Shown: positions 54,992 through 64,000 of the stretch, one piece after another | How positions within the stretch are numbered: the first letter of the stretch is position 1 | How the letters are laid out: each line of letters opens with the position of its first letter | Assembly: GCF_010078235.1 (NCBI RefSeq) | Contig: NZ_JAABOS010000003.1 | Span: 372,001-436,000 of the forward strand | Direction: 5' to 3' | From: Cognatundibacterium crateris | Lineage (GTDB): Bacteria; Pseudomonadota; Gammaproteobacteria; Burkholderiales; Burkholderiaceae_D | Length of the DNA stretch: 64,000 bases | Position numbers and translations under genes: made by a program | The notes under the pieces: generated by a model | Seen by the model: only the letters and a program-made list of their open reading frames with translations | The model's database searches: none | What the model was told of the DNA's origin: nothing

Positions 54992-55855
54992 TCAGCCTTT
55001 GACTGCACCGGCAGTCAGGCCGCGTACAAAATATTTTCCAGCCAGCAGATATAAGCCCAGCGTAGGCAGTGCGGCAATGATGGCGGCCGCCATATTCACG
55101 TTGTATTCCGTCACGCCGGTCGAGGTATTGACCAGGTTATTCAGCGCTACCGTGACGGGTTGTGCATCGGTGCCGCCAAACACCACGCCGAACAGAAAGT
55201 CATTCCAGATCTGGGTGAATTGCCAGATAAAGCAGACCATGAAAATTGGCAGCGATAAAGGCAGGATCACACTGCGGTAAATCCGGAAAAAACCAGCGCC
55301 ATCGATACGTGCCGCTTTCACCAGTTCATCCGGTACGCTCACGTAGTAATTGCGGAAAAACAGCGTAGTAAATGCGACGCCATACACGATATGCACCAGC
55401 ACCAGACCCGCAGTGGTATTGGATAAACCGGCCAGTCCGAGCAGACGTGCCATCGGCAATATCACGACCTGAAACGGGATGAAGCAGCCCACCATCAGTG
55501 CGGTGAACACGATTTCCGAGCCACGGAATTTCCAGTGCGCGAGTACATAGCCATTGACGGAACCGATCAGGGTGGAGATCAGCACTGCAGGCACCGCCAT
55601 CTTGACCGAGTTCCAGAAATACGGTGCCAGTCCCTCACAGCTGACGCCGGTGCAGGCGCCACTCCAGGCTTTTTGCCAGGCTTGCAGATTGAGCTGAGCC
55701 GGGAAGTCGAGCAGATTGCCAGCCCGGATTTCGTCCAGGGTTTTGACCGAAGTGGTCAGCATCACATACAGTGGCGCCAGGTAATACAAGGCACACAGGA
55801 CCAGCAACAGATAAATTAACAGACGGCCGATACGGCCTTGGGAATCAGCGCGCAC
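54992..55855 (-). CDS. gtsC: Carbohydrate ABC transporter permease (MalG/GtsC type)
   Basis: A 287-residue inner-membrane protein with six helices and the EAA coupling loop KAARIDGAGFFRIYRSVILP. It pairs with the permease encoded just upstream (11-bp overlap). The gts name is by resemblance of the whole cluster to the Pseudomonas-type glucose transport system. Confidence 0.92.
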   Translation of the reverse strand: MRADSQGRIGRLLIYLLLVLCALYYLAPLYVMLTTSVKTLDEIRAGNLLDFPAQLNLQAWQKAWSGACTGVSCEGLAPYFWNSVKMAVPAVLISTLIGSVNGYVLAHWKFRGSEIVFTALMVGCFIPFQVVILPMARLLGLAGLSNTTAGLVLVHIVYGVAFTTLFFRNYYVSVPDELVKAARIDGAGFFRIYRSVILPLSLPIFMVCFIWQFTQIWNDFLFGVVFGGTDAQPVTVALNNLVNTSTGVTEYNVNMAAAIIAALPTLGLYLLAGKYFVRGLTAGAVKG

Positions 55856-56786
55856 GGCCAGCCTCCTTGGTTTCCAGATAAATCAGCGGCACCAGTACCG
55901 CCAGTACCGTCATCAGCATCATCATGGCTGATGCCGCGCCCAGACCGAGTTGTCCGCGTGTGAAAGAAAACTGATACATGAAAATCGCCGGCACATCCGA
56001 TGAAGTGCCGGGACCGCCCGCAGTCAGTGCCATCACCAGATCGAAACTCTTGATCGCAATATGGCTGAGTACCAGCAAGACACTGAAGAACACCGGACGC
56101 AGTGCCGGTATCACGATCTTGCGGTAGATGGTAGGCAGGCTGGCACCATCGACCATAGCCGCCTTGATGATGCTGTCATCCACACCGCGTAATCCAGCCA
56201 GAAACAAGGCCATCACAAAGCCTGATGATTGCCACACACCGGCGATTACCACGGTGTAAATCGCCATATCGGAATCTACCAGCCAGTCCATAGAAAACTG
56301 GGTGTAGCCCCAGTCGTGCAGCATTTTTTCCAGACCAAGTCCGGGATTCAAGATCCATTTCCAGGCTGCGCCGGTCACGATAAAAGACAGCGCCATCGGA
56401 TACAGATAGATGGCGCGCAGTGCGCCTTCGAAGCGGATTTTCTGATCCAGGAAAACCGCCAGCAATAAGCCGGTGATCAGGCAGAACAGGATAAACAAGC
56501 CACCGAAAATACCCAGATTGGCGGCCGATACCCACCAGCGATCGAGATCGAACAGGGCGCTGTATTGCTCCAGACCGGCGAAGCTGTAATTCGGCATCAG
56601 CCTGGATTCTGTGAGTGACAGATAGGCCGTGAAAGCGATAAAGCCATACACAAACAGCAGCGACGCAAACACGGTAGGAGATAACACCAGTCTGGGTAAC
56701 CAGCGGTCACCCAGATGTGCCAGCCGCCGCGTGAGCGGCAGACTGACTGGGGATGAAACAGGGGAAGACGGAAGGCGGACCGACAT
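55845..56786 (-). CDS. gtsB: Carbohydrate ABC transporter permease (MalF/GtsB type)
   Basis: A 313-residue inner-membrane protein with six helices, starting after a basic N-terminus (SVRLPSSPVSSPVSLPL), and the EAA loop IKAAMVDGASLPTIYRKIVIP. The ATG at 56,786 has GGAG upstream; the ATG at 56,825 would add 13 residues without good support. Its 3' end overlaps the next permease gene, giving translational coupling. Confidence 0.9.
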   Translation of the reverse strand: MSVRLPSSPVSSPVSLPLTRRLAHLGDRWLPRLVLSPTVFASLLFVYGFIAFTAYLSLTESRLMPNYSFAGLEQYSALFDLDRWWVSAANLGIFGGLFILFCLITGLLLAVFLDQKIRFEGALRAIYLYPMALSFIVTGAAWKWILNPGLGLEKMLHDWGYTQFSMDWLVDSDMAIYTVVIAGVWQSSGFVMALFLAGLRGVDDSIIKAAMVDGASLPTIYRKIVIPALRPVFFSVLLVLSHIAIKSFDLVMALTAGGPGTSSDVPAIFMYQFSFTRGQLGLGAASAMMMLMTVLAVLVPLIYLETKEAGRAR

Positions 56787-56956
56787 ACTCAAATTCTCCG
56801 GGACTGTAGCGGCACATGTGTGCAACTGCGCAATGCATCTGCCTGCGACGGCAAACGCGGACGATGTGCCGCTACCTGAACTGATGGTTGCTGCTGCCTT
56901 GTATCTTGTACCTGGTGCAGCGCAGCAGCGGGACCTGCTTATTTGGCTTATTTGGC

Positions 56957-58210
56957 CTATTTAGCTTTTGCGGCCTTGACCAGCGCCAATGCTGCAGCCT
57001 GAGACGTCATGCTGGAGTTCATAAAGCGCGCCACCACGTCTTGAATCGCACCGGCTTTGGCTGAGTCTATCGCCATACCATGTGCGAAGCTCGGTACCAG
57101 ACCGCCAGATTTGCTGGTCGCATCCATGTCATCCATGGATTTCAGTGCACAGCTGTCAAACTTGGCGCGTGATACACCGGCACGGGCCGGGATAGAACCT
57201 TTGTTCAGGTTGAATACTTCCTGAAATTCCGGACTCATCACCGCATTCGCCAGTGTCAGCTGGGCTTTTTGCTGATCCGCCCCTTTAACATTAAACATCG
57301 CCAGCGAATCAATATTGAACGTGAAGGCTTTTTCTGTGCCCGGTGCAGGCAGACACAGGTAATCTTTGCCTGGTTGTTTGCCTGCCGCGCTGAATTCACC
57401 TTTAGCCCAGTCACCCATGAACTGCATACCGGCCTTGCCATTGATGATCATGGCCGTCGCCAGATTCCAGTCGCGGCCAGCGGCATCTTTGTCGATATAG
57501 GTTTTGATCTTGGCCAGCGTATCGAAGGCTTTAATCATGCTTGGACTATTGAGGCTGGCAGGATCGAGTTGTACTAACGCTTTCTGATAAAACGCAGCAC
57601 CACCTACGCCCAATACCACGGATTCAAACACGGTGGCGTCCTGCCATGGCTGGCCGCCATGCGCGATAGCGATCAGACCGGCTTTTTTAATTTTGTCGGC
57701 AGCGACAAAGAATTCATCGAAATTAGTCGGTGCGGTGGCACCGGCTTTTTTCAGCACCTCAGGATTCACCCACAACCAGTTGACGCGATGTACGTTGACC
57801 GGTACTGCCACATAATGGCCTTTGTACTTCATGACGTTCGACACCACTTTCGGCAGGCTGGCATCCCATTTGCCCTCTGTCGCAGCAACGTCGATATTGG
57901 CCAGTACACCTTCTTTGCCCCATTCCTGTATCGACGGGCCTTTGATCTGTGCAGCCGTTGGTGCACTGCCAGCGATCACGCGTGCCTTGAGCGCGGTCAT
58001 CGCATTTTCACCACCGCCACCGGCTACAGCGAAGTCTTTCCAGCTCACGCCTTTGGCTTCCATCAGTTTTTTCAATTCAGCAGCGGATTTGGCTTCACTG
58101 CCGGACGTCCAGTAATGCAGCACTTCGACTTCTGCGGCCATACCGGATAACGGGATAGTCAGCAGACTGGCAGCAGCCAGGGTGGCTTGTACGATTTGTT
58201 TAAGTTTCAT
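56957..58210 (-). CDS. gtsA: Sugar ABC transporter substrate-binding protein (GtsA type)
   Basis: A 417-residue periplasmic binding protein. Signal peptide LKQIVQATLAAASLLTIPLSGMA, then VEVLHYWTSGSEAKSAAEL, the family-typical GGGGENAMTALKARVIAG, VPVNVHRVNWLWVNPEVL and MGDWAKGEFSAAG. Proteins of this subgroup bind glucose. The paralogue at 60,053-61,348 shares the same segments. The ATG at 58,210 starts MKLKQ. Confidence 0.92.
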   Translation of the reverse strand: MKLKQIVQATLAAASLLTIPLSGMAAEVEVLHYWTSGSEAKSAAELKKLMEAKGVSWKDFAVAGGGGENAMTALKARVIAGSAPTAAQIKGPSIQEWGKEGVLANIDVAATEGKWDASLPKVVSNVMKYKGHYVAVPVNVHRVNWLWVNPEVLKKAGATAPTNFDEFFVAADKIKKAGLIAIAHGGQPWQDATVFESVVLGVGGAAFYQKALVQLDPASLNSPSMIKAFDTLAKIKTYIDKDAAGRDWNLATAMIINGKAGMQFMGDWAKGEFSAAGKQPGKDYLCLPAPGTEKAFTFNIDSLAMFNVKGADQQKAQLTLANAVMSPEFQEVFNLNKGSIPARAGVSRAKFDSCALKSMDDMDATSKSGGLVPSFAHGMAIDSAKAGAIQDVVARFMNSSMTSQAAALALVKAAKAK

Positions 58211-58323
58211 GGATAGTTCTCCAAGTGTGGGCATCCTCGCTGGATGCGCCTTTGTAGTGTAAGGGGCGCCGGATGAATGGCGCCAGAGTCAGAAGCTGAA
58301 TTGTGGCTTTGTGGGTCTTTATC

Positions 58324-59580
58324 TCAGAACCATGTTTCCAGTTGGATACCAACCGAGGTGCCGCTGGTGTTATTGCCATACACCGGGCCGGAGTTATTGC
58401 TGGCGTTGACCGCTGCCGTCGCCGCATTATTCCATTTGCCATAAGTGACAAAGGCGCGCAGTTCAGGACGTGACCAGTAGCTTTCACCCATGGTGATGGT
58501 TGGTGCAATGGTGAGTTTGGTCAGGCGCAGTGCCTCGCCGCCATTGGCCTGAGTTACACGGCTGGTGCCGAGTTCGGCCTGCAGTTTCAGATTTTGGGTG
58601 AAGGCATACACCGGACGCGCACCCAAGGTAGTCCAGGTCGAGGAGCCGCCGGTATTCGATTTATCACGCTGCATCAATGCCACGAATTCCATGCTGAACT
58701 GACGGGTAGGCTGTATCACCAGATCATTGAAGATACGCAGGCGGGTGACATCCGAACCCAGCAGGGTGCTGCCTGAGCTGCCGATACGGTCGCAGCAAGG
58801 ACCACCGACACCGGTGCCTGGACCTACGCCATACTGAATACCGACGGTATTGCTGCCGCCGAACACTTTGTCCTGTTTGTGGAATACCGATAATTGCCAG
58901 CCATTGTGGCGGTCTGTTCCTTGCGCACTGATCAGCGATAATGCCGCATCGAGTGTGCCATCCTGATTCACTGGCAAGCCTTCGTAAGTCAGGTTTTGAC
59001 GCAGTGCTGCATCGCTGCTCAGCTGCTTGCCGGTTTTCGCATCAAACACATTGCTGTCATTGTCTTTGAAAATCGCATAACTGAATTTGCCCGGGCCCAG
59101 ACCGATTTTATCGAAACCGCCACCGGTACCGTTCAGATTGATGTATTGCAGGTCCAGCATGTGGATGTCAGGACGGAAGTAGTAACGCTTACCAAGCCAG
59201 GCTACACCGCCATTCAGGAAATCCAGGCCTTTCGCTTCCATATAGGCTTTGGCGATTTCCGGTTTGGCATTGCCGAAGTCAGAGCCGTTTTTATACGCGC
59301 TCAGCCAGACCGTGCCGACGAAGCTCACACCATTGGCGGACTTCGCGAGTTCTTTGGTATAGCCGCCTTCAAAGTAGCTGTCGCATTCATTGCCGAGGCG
59401 GTATTTCATGGTATTGCCGCCGAGATCGAAGCAGCTTTGCGGGCCTTTTTCTGAACTGCTGCCGACACCGGCGCGCAGATAGCCGTGGAATTCACCTTCT
59501 GCTTCGCTGGCCTGTGCCATGCCTGCGCTCAGGGCGAGCGCGATCATCGCGGACATACCGCGCAGTTTGCTGGTTTTCAT
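58324..59580 (-). CDS. Maltoporin-like carbohydrate porin (LamB family)
   Basis: A 418-residue outer-membrane porin: signal peptide (SAMIALALSAGMAQA) then FHGYLRAGVGSSSEKGPQSCF, YRLGNECDSYFEGGYTKEL, FLNGGVAWLGKRYYFRPDIHMLDLQY in segments and a terminal TSVGIQLETWF, typical of LamB/ScrY sugar porins. It heads the sugar uptake operon. GGAG lies upstream of the ATG at 59,580. Probably admits glucose or oligosaccharides. Confidence 0.9.
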   Translation of the reverse strand: MKTSKLRGMSAMIALALSAGMAQASEAEGEFHGYLRAGVGSSSEKGPQSCFDLGGNTMKYRLGNECDSYFEGGYTKELAKSANGVSFVGTVWLSAYKNGSDFGNAKPEIAKAYMEAKGLDFLNGGVAWLGKRYYFRPDIHMLDLQYINLNGTGGGFDKIGLGPGKFSYAIFKDNDSNVFDAKTGKQLSSDAALRQNLTYEGLPVNQDGTLDAALSLISAQGTDRHNGWQLSVFHKQDKVFGGSNTVGIQYGVGPGTGVGGPCCDRIGSSGSTLLGSDVTRLRIFNDLVIQPTRQFSMEFVALMQRDKSNTGGSSTWTTLGARPVYAFTQNLKLQAELGTSRVTQANGGEALRLTKLTIAPTITMGESYWSRPELRAFVTYGKWNNAATAAVNASNNSGPVYGNNTSGTSVGIQLETWF

Positions 59581-60052
59581 GTTGTCTCCGTCTTTTTTAT
59601 CTATATATTTTGGGGGTGCTACAACAAAAACCATCATGCGGAACGTAGGGATGGAGAGGACTGCATGCTGGTTTTTGTTGTGGCAGGCAGACATTAACAG
59701 CGCGGTCAATGTGATACCAGTCAACTGTGGTGTAAGCCGGGATGATGACTTAAGTATTTGATTTATATGAAAAATATATTTTCTGGCGAATTGGGATGCT
59801 TACATAACTTTACAAAGCGAGCTGCATACGGCCATACGCAGTCGGCCTGAATGAGCGTCTTACGCAGGGAAAAGCATTGCTCCCGCCTGAGCAATGCTTT
59901 GCAAGACAGGCTCACACTTCTTTACAAAGACCTATGCTTTTTTACCTCGGTAAGCTGGCTGGTTTGCGCTATAGTCTGTGCCGAGACAAAGAAGGATCCG
60001 AACGGTGCAAACAGAACAAAAAAATTTCTTGCCCGCGGAGGAAGGTACACGC
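59581..60052. promoter_or_regulatory. Divergent control region of the sugar operon and sensor operon
   Basis: About 470 bp between the porin and the second binding protein gene. It must hold promoters for both and the binding sites of the response regulator. A perfect 12-bp stem, AAAGCATTGCTC at 59,871-59,882 and its complement at 59,889-59,900 with a 6-base loop, is conspicuous; it has no T-run after it, so it may be an operator or mRNA structure rather than a terminator. Confidence 0.5.
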
Positions 60053-61348
60053 ATGCAGCAGTTCAGGCCCAGCCGCTGGCGCCGTCTGTTCATGCCATGT
60101 CTGCTGGCAGTCAGCTGCACGGCAGCACAGGCGCAGTCCGTGCAGGTTCTGCATTGGTGGAAATCCCTCAGCGAGCAACAGGCAGTCAATCTCCTGACCA
60201 CGAAGCTGGCGCAGGATAATCTGCAATGGCGCGATGGCCTGGTGCCCAGTGGCTCCGGCGTCGGTGCCAGTATCGTGCTTAAGAGCCGCATCCTGGCTGG
60301 CAATGCACCGGAGGCCGCACAGCTCAATGGCGTGCTGGTGTCCGAATGGGCGGAGCTGGGTTTGCTGCTCGATATCGACAGCGTGGCCCAGTCCGGTAAA
60401 TGGGAAAAAAACCTGTTCCCCAAAGTCTGGAATCTGATTCAGGTAAAAAATCATGTGGTGGCGGCGCCGCTGGGTGTACACCGCATCAATACCCTGTTTT
60501 ATAACAAAAAAATCTTCAGCAAACTGGAGCTGGAACCGCCAGCCAGCTGGGAAGAATTCGATCAGCTCATCCCAAAATTGCAGCAGGCTGGTATCACGCC
60601 GCTCGCACAAAGCAGCGAAATCTGGCAAGTCGCCACGCTGTTCGAAACCGTGTTGCTGTCGGTTTCCAATCCGGCTTTTTATCAGGATGTATTCGTGCGC
60701 AAACAGCCGTCAGCCTTCATGGATGCGCGCTTCGCGCAGGCGCTGAAACGTCTGCGTCTGTTGAAAAAAGCCATGCCAAATCCTGTGCCTGATAAATTGT
60801 GGATGGACCTGAGCCGCCAGCTGGCGGATGGACAAGCTGCCATGCTGATCATGGGTGACTGGGTCAAGGGCGAACTCAATGCATTGGGTCAGAGTACCGA
60901 TGTCGGTTTTTCCTGTGTGGCCGTGCCGGGTACCGCTGCTTACCATATCTATGATGTGGATACCCTGGTCATGCTGGCCAAAGATAACAGCAAGCGCAGT
61001 GCTCAGGAAAAGCTGGCGCAATGGGTGGTCTCACCGGCCCTGCAACAGGAATACAATCAAGTGAAAGGTTCGATACCGGTGTTGAGGAATGCCGATACCG
61101 GCAAGATGGACAGCTGCGCCAGAAATGCCTGGAAAGTGTTTTCCAGCGGCACTGCGGCGCAGGTGCCCAGCTTTGCACACCGGATGGCGACCGATGAAAT
61201 TTCCAGAGATGCGATGATGAATGAAATCCATCGCTTCTTTATGGATGATCAGATGACCGTGGGAGAAGCACAGAAACGCATGGCAACCATGGTGCGTGCA
61301 CTCCCGAAAAATAAAGCAGGAAATGATGCGCAAGATATTAATCGTTGA
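60053..61348 (+). CDS. Periplasmic sugar-binding protein in a sensor operon
   Basis: A 431-residue paralogue of the GtsA-type protein: signal peptide (FMPCLLAVSCTAAQA), VQVLHWWKSLSEQQAV, GSGVGASIVLKSRILAG, APLGVHRINTLFYNKK and MGDWVKGELNALG. It has its own ribosome binding site (GGAGG before ATG 60,053) and is followed without gap by a response regulator whose start overlaps its end by about 23 bases, then a sensor kinase. This order suggests the binding protein presents sugar to the sensor kinase rather than feeding transport. That role is inferred from gene order. Confidence 0.85.
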   Translation: MQQFRPSRWRRLFMPCLLAVSCTAAQAQSVQVLHWWKSLSEQQAVNLLTTKLAQDNLQWRDGLVPSGSGVGASIVLKSRILAGNAPEAAQLNGVLVSEWAELGLLLDIDSVAQSGKWEKNLFPKVWNLIQVKNHVVAAPLGVHRINTLFYNKKIFSKLELEPPASWEEFDQLIPKLQQAGITPLAQSSEIWQVATLFETVLLSVSNPAFYQDVFVRKQPSAFMDARFAQALKRLRLLKKAMPNPVPDKLWMDLSRQLADGQAAMLIMGDWVKGELNALGQSTDVGFSCVAVPGTAAYHIYDVDTLVMLAKDNSKRSAQEKLAQWVVSPALQQEYNQVKGSIPVLRNADTGKMDSCARNAWKVFSSGTAAQVPSFAHRMATDEISRDAMMNEIHRFFMDDQMTVGEAQKRMATMVRALPKNKAGNDAQDINR

Positions 61349-62039
61349 TGATGACCAGAAAACACGCAGCTTGCTGAAAACCTATCTGGAAAAAAATCAG
61401 TACGAAGTCAAACTGGCCCATAACGGCGAGTCGTTTCTGACTGAGTTTCAGCGTTACAGCGAAGAGTTATCGCTGGTGATACTGGATGTGATGCTGCCCG
61501 ATACCGATGGCTTTGCACTGTGCAAAACAGTGCGCCAGAAATCGAATATTCCTATCATCATGCTGACCGCCAGCTCTGATGACACCGATCGCATCGTCGG
61601 GCTGGAGCTGGGTGCGGATGATTACATCGCCAAGCCCTACAACCCACGCGAGTTGCTGGCGCGTATCAAGGCGATACACCGCCGGGTCGGCTCGGAAACC
61701 GCCGGTGCACCGCGCTTTTACCGCTTTGCCGGCTTCACCATGGACACGGTGGAACGTTCGGTAGTGGATGCTGCCGGAGAGCTGATTGCGCTGACGGGTA
61801 TGGACTTCCAGTTACTCAAATATTTCGTGGAGCATCCTGGCGATATTCTGGACCGCAATGTACTGAGTGAAGAAACGCGCGGCCGTGATGCCGGGCCATT
61901 GGACCGCTCGCTTGATGTGCAAATCAGCCGTCTGCGCCTGCGTTTGCATGATGATGGCAAACAGCCGCAATTAATCAAAACCGTACGCGGCGCAGGCTAT
62001 GTGTTCTCAGCCGATGTCAGCTCAGGCAGCGCCGCATGA
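61326..62039 (+). CDS. OmpR-type response regulator, likely glucose regulator (GltR-like)
   Basis: A 237-residue regulator: receiver domain with DDD at residues 8-10, phosphoacceptor Asp in LVILDVMLPDTDG, and Lys in YIAKPYNPREL. A C-terminal winged HTH ends GKQPQLIKTVRGAGYVFSADV (in parts). ATG at 61,326 or 61,323. It overlaps the end of the binding protein gene and its stop overlaps the kinase start as ATGA. Presumed to control the divergent sugar operon. Confidence 0.92.
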   Translation: MRKILIVDDDQKTRSLLKTYLEKNQYEVKLAHNGESFLTEFQRYSEELSLVILDVMLPDTDGFALCKTVRQKSNIPIIMLTASSDDTDRIVGLELGADDYIAKPYNPRELLARIKAIHRRVGSETAGAPRFYRFAGFTMDTVERSVVDAAGELIALTGMDFQLLKYFVEHPGDILDRNVLSEETRGRDAGPLDRSLDVQISRLRLRLHDDGKQPQLIKTVRGAGYVFSADVSSGSAA

Positions 62040-63547
62040 ATAATCATGGCAGTCAGGACAGTTTCGCTGTGCGCTGTCAGCACAGGCTGGCGCGCTGGAT
62101 GCCGCAATCGCTGTTGGGGCGGCTGAGTCTGGTGATGCTGGCTGGTGTGATGCTGGTACAGTTCGCCGGGAATGCAATCTGGGCCGCGCAGATGCGCAGC
62201 GAAGCGCGTACTGAAGTGCGTACTGCAGCCGAACATCTGGGACATAGCGCCGCCAGCAGTCTGCGTTATTTCCTGAGTTTGCCGGTCAATTACCGTGGTT
62301 TGGTGATACAGCAATTTCGCGAAATGGGCGGCACCCGTTTTTTTGCCAATCTGACTGAAGGGCCAGTGAGTATGGCGCCATTTGCCGATGAAGAATTATC
62401 GACACTGGCGCTGCAACAGGTACGCAAAGTGATACAGCAGGAATTGCCTGCGATCCGCCAGTTGCAGGTCAGCTTCGCCTGGCCACAGGATGTACGCTTT
62501 TCTCAGGATGGTAGCGGGATCAGCGATGTACCGGATAAGTGGGTAGAGCATATCCTGGTCACCCGGCCTAAACCCGCACCGATTATGGTGATACAGGCGG
62601 AACTGGAAACAGGGAACTGGCTGTATCTGGCAACCCTGATGCCGAATCCCTATTTTTTGAATGGCAGCGATCCGTTTTCGGGTGACCGCGTTTTGTTGCA
62701 AGTGCTGACCTTGTTGGCGGTATTTGTGTTGTCGCTGATGGTGGTACGCTGGATCACGCGTCCGCTGGCAGCCTTGTCCTCGGCGGCGGATGCGTTTGGT
62801 CAGGGTGACAGCGTACCTGCGCTGCCGGATACCGGCAGTAAGGAATTCCTGAAAACCGCTCGCGCTTTCGCGCTGATGCGTGAACGTATACAACGCTATA
62901 TCGAAGACCGCGAACGTTTATTCGTCTCGATTTCGCATGATTTACGCACGCCGATTATGCGTTTGAAATTACGTGCTGAATTACTCGATGACGACGCGAC
63001 GCGCAGTGAGTTTCATGATGATCTGGATGAACTCGATATGATGGTCAAAGGCGCATTGCAATGCGTGAAAGACAGTGATATCCATGAAAACCCGACCGCG
63101 ATACGGCTCGATGCATTGATCGGCCGCATGGTCAGGGATGTCAAGCTGGGCGGCCATGCGATTACATTTGAAGCCAGCGGTGTAGAAGTGGTGGCTAAGC
63201 CGCTTGCACTCAAACGTGCGATCAGCAACCTGCTCAATAATGCGCTGCATTATGGCAGCCAGGTCGGTATCACGGTAAGTCAGACTGCTGCCTATGTGGA
63301 GATTGCGATCCGTGATCATGGCCCCGGTGTGCCGGAACAGGCACTGGCTACCCTGTTTGATCCCTATGTCAGATTAGAACATGGCCGACAAAGTAATCAA
63401 TCCGGCATGGGGCTGGGGCTGGGCATTGCGCGCGATATCGTGCAATCGCATGGCGGTGAACTGCTGCTGCAAAATGCGCCGGGTGGTGGTTTGCTGGCCT
63501 GCATACGATTACCGGCGCAGGGCTTGCCGGATAGCGCGCAGGAATAA
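62036..63547 (+). CDS. Sensor histidine kinase, likely glucose sensor
   Basis: A 503-residue membrane kinase. Helix 1 near residues 28-55, a periplasmic sensor of about 170 residues, helix 2 near 225-245, HAMP, HisKA with the phosphorylated His in FVSISHDLRTPIMRLKLR, and HATPase with NLLNNALHYG, DHGPGVPEQA and GMGLGLGIARDI. It overlaps the response regulator gene by four bases. With the periplasmic binding protein upstream it forms a three-gene sugar-sensing operon. Confidence 0.93.
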   Translation: MNNHGSQDSFAVRCQHRLARWMPQSLLGRLSLVMLAGVMLVQFAGNAIWAAQMRSEARTEVRTAAEHLGHSAASSLRYFLSLPVNYRGLVIQQFREMGGTRFFANLTEGPVSMAPFADEELSTLALQQVRKVIQQELPAIRQLQVSFAWPQDVRFSQDGSGISDVPDKWVEHILVTRPKPAPIMVIQAELETGNWLYLATLMPNPYFLNGSDPFSGDRVLLQVLTLLAVFVLSLMVVRWITRPLAALSSAADAFGQGDSVPALPDTGSKEFLKTARAFALMRERIQRYIEDRERLFVSISHDLRTPIMRLKLRAELLDDDATRSEFHDDLDELDMMVKGALQCVKDSDIHENPTAIRLDALIGRMVRDVKLGGHAITFEASGVEVVAKPLALKRAISNLLNNALHYGSQVGITVSQTAAYVEIAIRDHGPGVPEQALATLFDPYVRLEHGRQSNQSGMGLGLGIARDIVQSHGGELLLQNAPGGGLLACIRLPAQGLPDSAQE

Positions 63548-63768
63548 GCAGCCGTGGCGCGGGTGCCAGCCTGCTATGCTGAAATTTTTGGCATGCATGG
63601 TGGGCTATCAAAAAAAATGATAGCCCTATTCAAATTCTGTATTTTCGCTGTTTGCAGCACTGCCCTACACTGTAGTCACAGCAGATTTCAAAGGAAGTCG
63701 GGAAAGCGCTGCAGCGAATATTTCGAAAGCTTTCTTTGATATCTTACGAATCTGGACAATAGGAAACA

Positions 63769-64000
63769 TTGCAAATAACTGCGTCGTTAGTTGTGACCGC
63801 AGTTGTGACATATATTGCATTGCAATGGCGATGGCTGCCTCATGGCTATCGAGTTTTGTCCCGGATTCGAATAAAATGGCTGCTATCTCAGCCAACGCAA
63901 CTAACCTGTACCCGATACCTCGCTACAGGTGATGAACAAATTTGTGTCTTACCGGACGCTCTGCATGTTCTTTGCGATCAAAAATCACAAATTTTGGAGC
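63769..64000 (+). CDS. Possible partial membrane protein running off the window
   Basis: A TTG at 63,769 with AGGA just upstream opens a frame that stays open to the window end (77 codons). It begins with a hydrophobic helix (SLVVTAVVTYIAL) followed by a basic stretch, as in a small single-helix inner-membrane protein, and includes two Cys. I do not recognise it. The minus-strand frame at 63,665-63,895 is a weaker alternative. Confidence 0.3.
   Translation, partial: MQITASLVVTAVVTYIALQWRWLPHGYRVLSRIRIKWLLSQPTQLTCTRYLATGDEQICVLPDALHVLCDQKSQILE

Noticed and set aside
63665..63895. 76-codon minus-strand frame at the right edge
   Set aside because: No clear ribosome binding site or family; the plus-strand frame starting at 63,769 looks slightly better, but both are weak.

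Overview
The window looks like a Gram-negative betaproteobacterial chromosome, most likely Burkholderiales of the Oxalobacteraceae type (Undibacterium, Herbaspirillum or Janthinobacterium relatives). The grounds are the porin-glnK-amtB operon behind a sigma-54 promoter, an AmtB with a long Ala/Pro-rich N-terminus, UbiK, EttA, OmpW, LapD/LapG and a glucose ABC cluster. The genus is inferred from gene content and style only.

Positions 1 to about 22,110 are an AT-richer accessory island joined to a truncated comM gene. ComM reads normally to its conserved Val-Gly-Gly-Gly stretch and then runs into an AT-rich end sequence with two copies of TTCTTAAATAGCGATAATT. Related ends in the same orientation lie at about 2,250 and 6,050-6,113, so the island looks like at least three stacked insertions of a comM-targeting (Tn7-like/Tn6022-like) element. 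No transposase genes of such an element are in view; they may lie to the left. Module 1 holds an unknown protein, a DUF3761 exported protein, a GIY-YIG remnant and a HAD-like protein. Module 2 holds an Mrr-like nuclease, a GIY-YIG protein and a second DUF3761 protein. Module 3 holds a secreted non-specific nuclease, a lanthipeptide cluster, IS66 and IS3 fragments, a RES-domain protein, two HEPN-type proteins and a protein with a duplicated Cys motif.

The most interesting system is at 7,444-14,887. It has a 63-residue precursor combining a class III-type LDLQ leader motif with a double-glycine cleavage site. Its core carries two copies of Ser-Thr-x-Ser-x-x-Cys. A three-domain LanKC synthetase without visible zinc ligands follows, then an unknown membrane-anchored protein, a HlyD-type adaptor and an ABC exporter with an intact C39 peptidase. 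Together they suggest a Gram-negative class III lanthipeptide that is matured and exported by a type I-like route.

From 22,112 onward the region is ordinary core genome. In order it contains: comM', ubiK; the nitrogen-regulated porin-glnK-amtB operon; a TPR protein; small conserved proteins; the LapD/LapG adhesin-release pair; an IMPACT protein, a FliL-like protein, ettA, ompW, an M24 peptidase and YceI; an exported methyltransferase, an exported truncated globin and a DUF3034 protein; three cyclic-di-GMP enzymes around a cupredoxin-like protein flanked by two MITE-like repeats; a DMT exporter next to Lrp and LysR regulators; and a methyltransferase, gamma-family PLP enzyme and cystathionine beta-synthase cluster.

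The last 11 kb is a sugar (probably glucose) uptake unit: maltoporin-like porin, binding protein, two permeases, ATPase and glucokinase on the minus strand. Divergent from it lies an operon of a second binding protein, a response regulator and a sensor kinase that probably controls it.
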